In this document: positions 6,589 to 12,257 of the stretch, in pieces
Position numbering within the stretch: the first letter of the stretch is position 1
How the letters are laid out: each line of letters opens with the position of its first letter
Assembly: GCA_934249275.1 (NCBI GenBank)
Contig: CAKQKT010000059.1
Location: 1-12,257 of the forward strand
Direction of reading: 5' to 3'
DNA: 12,257 nt
Source of the DNA: an uncultured Sutterella sp.
GTDB lineage: Bacteria; Pseudomonadota; Gammaproteobacteria; Burkholderiales; Burkholderiaceae_F
Program-made: the position numbers and the translations under genes
The notes under the pieces: generated by a model
Told to the model about the DNA's origin: nothing
What the model saw: only the letters and a program-made list of their open reading frames with translations
The model's database searches: none

Positions 6589-9204
6589 TTATTTGGCAGG
6601 CGGCGTTACGGCCTCGACGAGCTTTGCTTCGACTTCAAGCAGAGTTTCGTCATTGGAGAGCACGGGACCGTCGATGAGGAAGACGTCCTCGGCGCGTTCG
6701 CCCAGTGTGGCGATGCGGGCGGTCTGAAGATTGATGCGGTAGTGCGCGAGCACTTCGGAAATGCTGTAGAGAAGGCCCGGCCTGTCCGTGCAGATGATGT
6801 TGAGAATCCACGCCCTTCCGCTCTCGTCCGGAAGCGTCGTCACGACCGTTCGGGTCGGGAAGTGGCGGGATCGCCTGGAGAGCTTGCCCTTCGGAGCGGG
6901 CGGAAGCGGACCGTCGCCTGTGAGGAGCTTCATCATTTCCCGGGTGATCTTGGCGGCGAGCGCATCCTCGTCCTCGCGCTCGTAGCGGTCGGTGACGAGG
7001 AAGGTGTCAAGCGCCCAGCCGTGGCGCGTCGTGTGCACGCGTGCGTCGACGACCGACAGATTGCATTTACCAAGAGCGGCAACGGCTCTCAGGAAGAGAT
7101 CCTTGCGGTCGGGTAAATAGAGAAGCACCAGAATGCCGCCCATGCGATCGCTTTTCCTGACTTCGACGATCGGCTCGTCGGTATGCATGTGATCGGCAAG
7201 CGAGGCCGTATGCCATGCAATTTCCTCAGGCGTGTGGCGCATGAAGTAGACGACGTTGAGTTCTCGCCAGAAGGCTTCGCGTGTTTTGGCGGGGACGCTT
7301 TCTCCGAGAATTTCCAGTGCTCGGGTTTTGCGTTCGGCCAGCGTGTGCTCGGTCGAGACGGCCGTGTCTTCGCCCTGCAGCATGGCCAGCGTCGAGCGAT
7401 AGAGGGATTCGAGAAGCTGCGCCTTCCACGGCGACCAGACCTTGGGACTCGTTGCGCGGATGTCGGAGACCGTCAGGAGGTACAGGGCGCCCAGCCGTTC
7501 CTTTGTCTTCACAATGTCGGCGAATCGACGCACGACCTCGGGATCCGAGATGTCCTTCTTCTGGGCTGTAAGGCTCATCGTGAGATGCTCTCTCACGAGA
7601 AAGGCGATGAAGTCCGTGGTCGCTTCGTCGAGTCCGAAGGCGCGGCAGAAATCCGTCACCTTTTCGGCGCCTATGAGCTCATGATGTCCGCCGAGTCCCT
7701 TGCCGATGTCATGGTAAAGAGCCGCAACGGCGAGACGCCAGTTGTCCGGAATCTCGCTCATGATTTGGGAGCAATAAGGATATTCGTGCGCAAATTCGCT
7801 TCGGGCGAAGCGTCGGATGTTGCGCACGGTGCGAAGCGTGTGCTGGTCCACCGTGAAGATGTGGTAGAGGTCGTGCTGCATCTGGCCGACGATGTGGCGG
7901 AAGGCCGGCAGGAAGCGGCCGAGCACGCCCCACATGTTCATGAGCTTGAGCGAATGGTAGGTGCCCTTGGGCATCCTCATGATGTCGAGGAAGGTTGCCT
8001 GATTGATCGGATCGTGACGGAATTCGTCGTCGATCGATTGCGCGGCGTGCCAGAGGGCGCGCAGAAGCCGTGTGGAGAAGCGCGTGAGTTCCGGATGAGA
8101 GTGGTAGACGTAGAAAAGTCTCAGAACCGCGTTTCGGTCTGTCTGAAAGACGTTGTCGCGTGAAAGGTCCATCTCGTCGCCTCGTGCGACGAAGGCGGAT
8201 TCAAGCGGGACAGCCGGCACGTTGTCGTAGCTTCCGAAGAGTCGGTCTGCGATTGCCTGCAGCTGGATGACGGACATCTGCACGACGGCCTTGGCATTAA
8301 GGTAGTAGCGCTTCATCAGCGCTTCGGAGGGCCTCAGCTGGGCTGTGGCGGTATAGCCCATGGCCTGTGCAAGCGCCTCTTGCACGTCGAAGAGAAGACG
8401 GTTTTCGGGACGGTGCGTAAGCAGGTGGAGCGTGATGCGAAGCGATGCGAGATGACGCGAGCAGGAGACGAGCGTGTGCATCTCGTTTTCGGTGATGAGG
8501 CCTGCGGTCGCCATGTCGGAAACGGTCTGAGCTATGCCCGCAGCCTGGGCGCACCAGAAAAAGACCTGCAGGTCGCGAAGGCCGCCGGGGCTTTCCTTGA
8601 TGTTGGGTTCGAGTGAATAGGGGGTATCCTCGAATTTCTGGTGGCGGCGTGCGAGCTCGAGCATCTTGTCTCGGAAGAAGCGCTTGGGATCGAGCGTTTC
8701 GGCAAAGCGCATTCTTGCCTGCGCATAGAGCCTGCCGTTGCCCCAAAGGCAGCGGCTTTCGAGATAGGTGGTCGCGATCGAAACGTCTTCGGCGGCTTCC
8801 GACAAAAATTCGGAGGTGCTGCGAACCGATGCTCCGACCGTGAGGCCGAGCTCCCAAAGGCGCGTCGTAAAGGTCGCAATGGCGCTCTGACACTCCGGGT
8901 CGTCCTTGAGGGAGTCTTCGGTGAGCACCAGAAGGTCGATGTCTGAATAGGGATAGAGTTCGGAGCGTCCGTATCCGCCTACGGCTGCTACGGCGATTTT
9001 GTCGGCAGGCAGCCCGCTTTCGGAAAGCATGGCGAGCACGGCCGCATCAAGCACGCTTGCGTGGGCTCGAAGATAGGCTTCGCAGTCATGTTCGGCCTCC
9101 CATTGGCGGGCGAGTCTTTTCCGCTCGCTGTCGAAGACTTCGCGAATGGAGGGGCGGGGCAGTGCCTCGGCTGCGGCGGGGCTGTCATTTTCGGGAGCTG
9201 TCAT
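6589..9204 (-). CDS. glnD: Bifunctional PII uridylyltransferase/uridylyl-removing enzyme GlnD
   Basis: GlnD is the glutamine sensor of nitrogen regulation. It uridylylates PII proteins (GlnB/GlnK) when glutamine is low and removes UMP when it is high. The 871 aa are near the family norm of about 860-890. Domains in order: nucleotidyltransferase with GGYGRSELYPYSDIDLLV (76-93; D88 and D90 bind metal); GlnD helical linker with NIKESPGGLRDLQVF (201-215); HD hydrolase domain with LYHDIGKG (496-503; H498-D499); and two C-terminal ACT domains, about 689-765 and 798-868 (second starting LNIICTDRPGLLYSISEVL). All signature residues for both activities are present. The ATG at 9204 lies inside the upstream glycosyltransferase gene (20-bp overlap), which implies translational coupling; the ribosome site (AAGAA) is weak. 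It is the last gene of a map-glycosyltransferase-glnD unit and converges on cysE. Confidence 0.97.
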   Translation of the reverse strand: MTAPENDSPAAAEALPRPSIREVFDSERKRLARQWEAEHDCEAYLRAHASVLDAAVLAMLSESGLPADKIAVAAVGGYGRSELYPYSDIDLLVLTEDSLKDDPECQSAIATFTTRLWELGLTVGASVRSTSEFLSEAAEDVSIATTYLESRCLWGNGRLYAQARMRFAETLDPKRFFRDKMLELARRHQKFEDTPYSLEPNIKESPGGLRDLQVFFWCAQAAGIAQTVSDMATAGLITENEMHTLVSCSRHLASLRITLHLLTHRPENRLLFDVQEALAQAMGYTATAQLRPSEALMKRYYLNAKAVVQMSVIQLQAIADRLFGSYDNVPAVPLESAFVARGDEMDLSRDNVFQTDRNAVLRLFYVYHSHPELTRFSTRLLRALWHAAQSIDDEFRHDPINQATFLDIMRMPKGTYHSLKLMNMWGVLGRFLPAFRHIVGQMQHDLYHIFTVDQHTLRTVRNIRRFARSEFAHEYPYCSQIMSEIPDNWRLAVAALYHDIGKGLGGHHELIGAEKVTDFCRAFGLDEATTDFIAFLVREHLTMSLTAQKKDISDPEVVRRFADIVKTKERLGALYLLTVSDIRATSPKVWSPWKAQLLESLYRSTLAMLQGEDTAVSTEHTLAERKTRALEILGESVPAKTREAFWRELNVVYFMRHTPEEIAWHTASLADHMHTDEPIVEVRKSDRMGGILVLLYLPDRKDLFLRAVAALGKCNLSVVDARVHTTRHGWALDTFLVTDRYEREDEDALAAKITREMMKLLTGDGPLPPAPKGKLSRRSRHFPTRTVVTTLPDESGRAWILNIICTDRPGLLYSISEVLAHYRINLQTARIATLGERAEDVFLIDGPVLSNDETLLEVEAKLVEAVTPPAK

Positions 9205-10015
9205 CGGCGGAATTCTTGGTGGTGCGAGGTTGAAGAAGCGAGGTTCCGAGCGCGGGTGCCGGAGACCATCCCGACGTGCGGGAGATCAGAAGGGCGGGCA
9301 GGCGCGTGAGCATGATGAAAAAGAGCTTGGCGCTGGTGCCGGCGATGCGCAGCGTGTCGCGTACGGGGCGGTAATGCGAGACGCCGTCGGCCGGAGGCTT
9401 GGGGTTGACGGGAAGCTCGCGGATGTGAACGCCCATCCACATGAGGCGAACAAGCGACTCGAATTCGAATTCGGCGTGCCGCCCAAGACCGATGCAGGAG
9501 GAAAGCTGCGAGACGGCCGCGAGCGGATAGACGCGAAGGCGGCACATGACGTCCTTGGGCGCAAGACTGAGCGCCGCGAGGCATGCACCCGCATCGGCAA
9601 TGTGCCTTGCTATGCGAGAACGCGGCGGATAGACGGCGTAGGTATGTGCATAGCCGCAGACAAGGTCGTTGGGATGCTTTCGGGCGACCTCGAGAAATTT
9701 GCCGGCACAGGCCGGATCATGCCGGCCGCCGGCGTCGAAAACCAGAGCGTGCGTGAAGCCGGCCAGCCTGGTGGCTCGAAAGCCCGTAAGGATGGAGGCT
9801 CCGCGTCCCCCTGAGGATTGACGGCGGACGAGTCCGGCGCCCATGGCTCTGCATCGCTCGCAGGCTTCTTTGGCCGGCTTGTCGGACGCATCGTCGACAA
9901 GCAGAACGGGAGTGCCTGATGAAAGCAGGCGTCTGACGACGTCCTCCACCGTGGCGGGATGGTTGTAGACCGGAATCACGATGACCGGTCGGAATGCGGC
10001 GGGCTCCGAGGGCAT
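9185..10015 (-). CDS. Family 2 glycosyltransferase with altered DXD motif
   Basis: The protein has 276 aa and a GT-A fold family 2 pattern. VIVIPVYNHPATVEDVV (11-27) starts the nucleotide-binding fold, VLLVDDASDKPAKE (37-50) is the first acidic motif, and SGGRGASILTGFR (68-80) matches the usual G-K/R-G segment. ALVFDAGGRHDPA (90-102) stands where relatives have DADGQHDP, so the metal-binding DXD aspartate is Gly96 (GGC codon). RVYPL (161-165) and PADGVSHYRPVRD (208-220) resemble the glycosyltransferases found in aryl-polyene-type lipid clusters; the hydrophobic segment LFFIMLTRLPALLI (231-244) may touch the membrane. The substrate is unknown and the activity uncertain because of the DXD change. 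The start is ATG at 10015 (GGGA 8-9 nt upstream); the open frame continues to 10771 but that part is antiparallel to nothing real and out of frame with map. It lies between map and glnD. Confidence 0.85.
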   Translation of the reverse strand: MPSEPAAFRPVIVIPVYNHPATVEDVVRRLLSSGTPVLLVDDASDKPAKEACERCRAMGAGLVRRQSSGGRGASILTGFRATRLAGFTHALVFDAGGRHDPACAGKFLEVARKHPNDLVCGYAHTYAVYPPRSRIARHIADAGACLAALSLAPKDVMCRLRVYPLAAVSQLSSCIGLGRHAEFEFESLVRLMWMGVHIRELPVNPKPPADGVSHYRPVRDTLRIAGTSAKLFFIMLTRLPALLISRTSGWSPAPALGTSLLQPRTTKNSADDSSRK

Positions 10016-10036
10016 GTTGAAATTCCCGTTAAGCAG

Positions 10037-10068
10037 GTGCGGGCGGGGAAAAAGGTCCGCACCCGCAC
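10037..10068 (-). other. Hairpin between map and the glycosyltransferase gene
   Basis: GTGCGGG (10037-10043) pairs with CCCGCAC (10062-10068), with a few further interrupted pairs inside and a T-run in the loop on the minus strand. There is no U-tract after the stem, so it is not a standard terminator. It lies in the 92-bp gap after map and could reduce read-through or shield the map mRNA 3' end. Confidence 0.35.
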
Positions 10069-10107
10069 TTGCGCCGTCAATCAGAGATTGGCCGGAGGCC
10101 GAAGGAA

Positions 10108-10932
10108 TCAGAGGCCTTCGGGCTTCTTCCAGCCCTTGACGAAGTCGGGCGGCTCGGGCATGCCGGCGGAGGCCGTCAGAATGTCGTAACCCGTTTCGGT
10201 GACAAGAACCATGTGTTCCCACTGAGCCGAGAGCGAGCGGTCGCGCGTGACGACGGTCCAGCCGTCGCTGAGCATCGTGACGCCGTAGCGGCCGGCGTTC
10301 ACCATGGGCTCGATCGTGAAGACCATGCCCGGCTTGAATTCCGGCGTCGGATGATGGATCGGGAAGTGGTGCACATGCGGTTCTTCGTGGAAGCCGCGGC
10401 CAATGCCGTGACCGCCGTAGTCGCGAACGACGGAGATGCCGTTCTTGTCGGCGAAGGCCTGGCAGGCGATGCCGATGTCGTTGAACGTGTTGCCCGGGCG
10501 CACGGCTTCGATGCCGGCCCACATCGTCTTGTAGGCGAGGTCGCAGAGACGCTTGCCGGCGATGGTCGGCTTGCCGACGACAAACATGCGGGACGTGTCG
10601 CCGTGGAAGCCGTCCTTGATGCTCGTGACGTCGATGTTGACGATGTCGCCGTTCTTGAGCTTCTTGTCGCCCGGAATGCCGTGGCAGACCACGTGGTTCA
10701 CCGAGATGCAGGTGGTGGCCGGATAGGGCGTCATGCCTTCGGGCTGGTAGCCGAGGCAGGCGGGAATGCACTTCTGAACGTTGACCGTGTAGTCGTAGGC
10801 AAGCTTGTCAAGCTCGCCGGTGGTGACGCCCGGCTTGACGAAGGGCGTCAGGTAGTCGATGAGTTCGGAGGCAAGGCGGCCGGCGATGCGCAGGCCCGCA
10901 ATCTCTTCCGGCGTTTTGATATGGATGGCCAT
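10108..10932 (-). CDS. map: Methionine aminopeptidase, type I
   Basis: This enzyme removes the N-terminal methionine from new proteins at the ribosome exit. The 274 aa (E. coli 264) form a pita-bread fold. The five metal ligands are all visible: D101 (IVNIDVTS), D112 (FHGDTSRMF), H175 (GGHGIGRGFHEEP), E208 (MVFTIEPMV) and E239 (AQWEHMVLVTETG). The substrate-contacting H84 (VCHGIP) is also present. There is no zinc-finger extension, so it is type Ia. The C-terminus has a short extra tail (PEPPDFVKGWKKPEGL). ATG at 10932 fits the family N-terminus (MAIHIKTPEEI); the Shine-Dalgarno is weak (GAGA about 12 nt away). It heads the map-glycosyltransferase-glnD unit and is divergent from rpsB, an arrangement common in betaproteobacteria. 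Confidence 0.97.
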   Translation of the reverse strand: MAIHIKTPEEIAGLRIAGRLASELIDYLTPFVKPGVTTGELDKLAYDYTVNVQKCIPACLGYQPEGMTPYPATTCISVNHVVCHGIPGDKKLKNGDIVNIDVTSIKDGFHGDTSRMFVVGKPTIAGKRLCDLAYKTMWAGIEAVRPGNTFNDIGIACQAFADKNGISVVRDYGGHGIGRGFHEEPHVHHFPIHHPTPEFKPGMVFTIEPMVNAGRYGVTMLSDGWTVVTRDRSLSAQWEHMVLVTETGYDILTASAGMPEPPDFVKGWKKPEGL

Positions 10933-10975
10933 GATGTGCGGATTCTCTACTAAATGCTTGTATGTCTGATTGAAT

Positions 10976-11006
10976 GACGGCCGTTCGCTAGGGGCGACCG
11001 GCCGTC
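10976..11006 (-). promoter_or_regulatory. Stem-loop at the probable 5' end of the map mRNA
   Basis: GACGGCCG (10976-10983) pairs with CGGCCGTC (10999-11006), and after one mismatch TCGC (10985-10988) pairs with GCGA (10994-10997), leaving a 5-nt loop. No U-tract follows on either strand. If map starts at about 11010, this hairpin would be the first element of its transcript and could protect the mRNA 5' end or take part in regulation. Confidence 0.4.
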
Positions 11007-11016
11007 CTTATCGGCG

Positions 11017-11045
11017 ATAGTACACCAATTCGGCGGCGGCAAACG
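11017..11045 (-). promoter_or_regulatory. Possible promoter of map
   Basis: On the minus strand TACTAT (11017-11022) is a plausible -10 in the context GGTGTACTAT. The -35 is poor: the best candidates are CGTTTG at 17 bp or TTTGCC at 15 bp. It would give a leader of about 80 nt. Confidence 0.33.
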
Positions 11046-11070
11046 GAGAAGGGCGTCATGCTGCGATGCG

Positions 11071-11130
11071 GGCGTTGCAATAAATAATCTGATGACGGCA
11101 AAGAAATTTGCTTCGTGCGCTTGCAACGCC
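11071..11130. repeat. Perfect 10-bp inverted repeat in the map/rpsB divergent region
   Basis: GGCGTTGCAA (11071-11080) and TTGCAACGCC (11121-11130) are exact reverse complements with 40 bp between. The right copy contains the rpsB -35 box TTGCAA. The interior is AT-rich. No target-site duplication flanks the pair, so a mobile-element origin is not supported; a pair of protein-binding sites is more likely. Confidence 0.6.
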
Positions 11131-11150
11131 GCTTTTACCTCACGTATAAT
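11121..11150 (+). promoter_or_regulatory. Strong sigma-70 promoter of rpsB
   Basis: TTGCAA (11121-11126), an 18-bp spacer and a consensus TATAAT (11145-11150) predict a start near 11157 and a leader of about 165 nt before the rpsB ATG. This is the best promoter in the window, as expected for a ribosomal protein gene. Confidence 0.87.
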
Positions 11151-11164
11151 CATGCGCTTTCAGA

Positions 11165-11192
11165 TCCGGAGCTTCGCGCCCCGGAATTTTTT
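11165..11192 (+). terminator. Terminator-like hairpin in the rpsB leader (possible attenuator)
   Basis: TCCGG (11165-11169) pairs with CCGGA (11181-11185), and after a mismatch GC (11171-11172) pairs with GC (11178-11179). A run of six T follows at 11187-11192. It begins only about 8 nt after the predicted transcription start. The stem is short but GC-rich, so partial termination is plausible. Further pairs CCCGG/CCGGG (11200-11204/11221-11225) could compete with it. Confidence 0.45.
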
Positions 11193-11256
11193 CATTCTGC
11201 CCGGTGCACCTTGGTCGGTCCCGGGTAAATCAGCGCACGTTCTGTTCCGAGGTGCT

Positions 11257-11276
11257 GTGCCGGATTTCTCCGGCAC
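11257..11276 (+). promoter_or_regulatory. Perfect hairpin in the rpsB leader upstream of the ribosome site
   Basis: GTGCCGGA (11257-11264) and TCCGGCAC (11269-11276) form an uninterrupted 8-bp stem with a 4-nt loop, ending 47 nt before the rpsB ATG. In E. coli, S2 represses its own operon through leader RNA. This hairpin is a candidate for such a binding element, but I cannot match it to a known motif. Confidence 0.4.
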
Positions 11277-11323
11277 TCAACTTATCAGGACGTGTCAGAC
11301 TCTAAACCTTGGAGATAATAATC

Positions 11324-12082
11324 ATGGTCAGCATGCGTGAAATGCTTGAAGCTGGTTGCCATTTCGGTCACCAGACCCGTTTCTGGAACCCGAAGATGGG
11401 TCAGTACATCTTTGGCGCCCGCAACAAGATTCACATCATCAACCTCGAAAAGACGGTTGCCAAGTTCGAAGAAGCCTGCAAGTTTGCCCGTCAGCTCTCC
11501 GCTCAGGGCGGCAAGATCCTCTTCGTTGACGCCAAGCGCGGCGGTCGCGAAATCATCGCTGCCGAAGCTCAGCGTTGCGGCAGCTGCTGGGTTGACCAGC
11601 GCTGGCTCGGCGGTACGCTCACCAACTTCAAGACGGTGCGCGGCACGATCAAGCGTCTCAAGGACATGGAACAGCAGCTCGAAGACGGCTCTGCTGCCAA
11701 CCTGACGAAGAAGGAAGCTCTCGACTTCCAGCGCAACGTTGAAAAGCTCAACAAGTCCATCGGCGGCATCAAGGAAATGTCTGCCCTTCCGGACGCTCTC
11801 TTCATCGTTGACGTCGGCTACCACAAGATCGCCATCCAGGAAGCCAACAAGCTCGGCATCCCGGTCATCGGCATCGTTGACACGAACCACTCTCCGGATG
11901 GCGTTGACTACGTCGTTCCGGGCAATGACGACTCCTCCAAGGCTGTCGCCATCTACGCCCGCGGCATCGCTGACGCCGTTCTCGCCGGCCGTGCCGACAG
12001 CCAGACGGAAGTTGTCGAAGCTGCCAAGGACGAAGAATTCGTCGAAGTGGCCGCTGAAGCCGAAGAACAGCCCGCTGCCTAA
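11324..12082 (+). CDS. rpsB: 30S ribosomal protein S2
   Basis: S2 is an essential protein of the small ribosomal subunit that binds late at the head-body junction near S1. The protein has 252 aa, against 241 in E. coli. Conserved segments: [23 protein letters not shown] (1-23), [15 protein letters not shown] (30-44), [10 protein letters not shown] (93-102), the coiled-coil region (about 105-150), and [34 protein letters not shown] (155-188). It ends in an acidic Ala/Glu tail (225-252). ATG at 11324 is chosen because GGAG lies 9 nt upstream and the N-terminus matches the family; the in-frame ATG at 11309 overlaps that ribosome site. Codon use is strongly biased (CGC/CGT, AAC, AAG), unlike neighbours, as expected for high expression. 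tsf would normally follow but is not within the remaining 175 bp. Confidence 0.98.
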   Translation: MVSMREMLEAGCHFGHQTRFWNPKMGQYIFGARNKIHIINLEKTVAKFEEACKFARQLSAQGGKILFVDAKRGGREIIAAEAQRCGSCWVDQRWLGGTLTNFKTVRGTIKRLKDMEQQLEDGSAANLTKKEALDFQRNVEKLNKSIGGIKEMSALPDALFIVDVGYHKIAIQEANKLGIPVIGIVDTNHSPDGVDYVVPGNDDSSKAVAIYARGIADAVLAGRADSQTEVVEAAKDEEFVEVAAEAEEQPAA

Positions 12083-12112
12083 TTTCGGTTGATGCGGAAT
12101 CCCTCGCAGGGA

Positions 12113-12140
12113 CGGTTGACATACATTACAATGTCGACCG
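12113..12140 (+). other. Hairpin downstream of rpsB, possible attenuator
   Basis: CGGTTGACAT (12113-12122) pairs with ATGTCGACCG (12131-12140) over 10 bp with one G-U wobble, extendable by an A-T pair; the loop is 8 nt. Only TTT follows. It lies 31 nt after the rpsB stop and could be a weak terminator, a processing site or an mRNA-stabilising end. Confidence 0.5.
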
Positions 12141-12220
12141 TTTGCAGGGTACCGCAACTCTGTCCTTAAGCTGGAGCCTCAGGCCGGCCGAATAACTTCT
12201 GCCCCTTAGGTTGACAGCTG

Positions 12221-12257
12221 GAAGAAAGGGGGCGACATCATGTCACCCCCTTTCTTC
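12221..12257 (+). terminator. Long palindrome at the right edge, terminator-like
   Basis: GAAGAAAGGGGG (12221-12232) pairs exactly with CCCCCTTTCTTC (12246-12257); after one C/A mismatch GACA (12234-12237) pairs with TGTC (12241-12244), leaving a 3-nt loop. The A-rich left and T-rich right arms resemble an intrinsic terminator, usable in both directions. The sequence ends at the last stem base, so any U-tail is not visible. It could mark partial termination between rpsB and a downstream tsf. Confidence 0.6.

Noticed and set aside
10016..10771. Extended open frame upstream of the glycosyltransferase
   Set aside because: It overlaps map in another frame and is His/Arg-rich shadow sequence; the family N-terminus starts at 10015.
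12117..12132. TTGACA and TACAAT close together after rpsB, resembling promoter boxes
   Set aside because: They are only 4-5 bp apart, cannot serve as one promoter, and belong to the arms and loop of a hairpin; no partner box lies at 16-18 bp from either.
1..12257. CRISPR array, tRNA or rRNA genes, toxin-antitoxin or defence genes, complete insertion sequence
   Set aside because: I looked for them on both strands and found no repeat-spacer pattern, cloverleaf, transposase or defence domain; apart from the left-edge intron the window is core chromosome.

Overview
This window is a GC-rich stretch of proteobacterial core chromosome. The gene set (mutS, suhB, trmJ, cysE, glnD, map, rpsB) and the protein sequences suggest a betaproteobacterium of the order Burkholderiales, perhaps a Sutterella/Parasutterella-type gut member. 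The family-level guess is inference from protein style, not a database match.

Layout, left to right. (1) Positions 1-67, minus strand: the first 67 nt of a group II intron, probably class C, cut by the window edge. It sits directly after the intrinsic terminator (68-100) of a GntR/FCD-family regulator gene (125-814, minus). (2) mutS (955-3615, minus), ending in a weak terminator-like hairpin that abuts the regulator's probable promoter. (3) suhB (3727-4539, minus) with its own terminator. A 295-bp divergent spacer separates it from (4) trmJ (4835-5632, plus) and cysE (5719-6504, plus), closed by a strong terminator at 6538-6578. (5) A convergent operon on the minus strand, map -> family 2 glycosyltransferase -> glnD (10932 down to 6589), in which the glycosyltransferase stop overlaps the glnD start by 20 bp. 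(6) A 391-bp divergent regulatory region and then rpsB (11324-12082, plus). rpsB has a near-consensus sigma-70 promoter, a structured leader and two long hairpins downstream; tsf would be expected beyond the right edge.

The genes are mostly housekeeping: mismatch repair, inositol-phosphatase/rRNA transcription factor, tRNA methylation, first step of cysteine synthesis, nitrogen signalling through PII, N-terminal Met removal and ribosomal protein S2. The unusual parts are the terminator-targeted retroelement at the left edge, a glycosyltransferase with an altered metal-binding DXD motif inside a map-glnD operon, a regulator whose ligand domain seems to have lost two metal-binding histidines, and dense RNA structure on both sides of rpsB. 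I see no CRISPR array, defence system, toxin-antitoxin pair, prophage or complete insertion sequence, and no undescribed multi-gene system.
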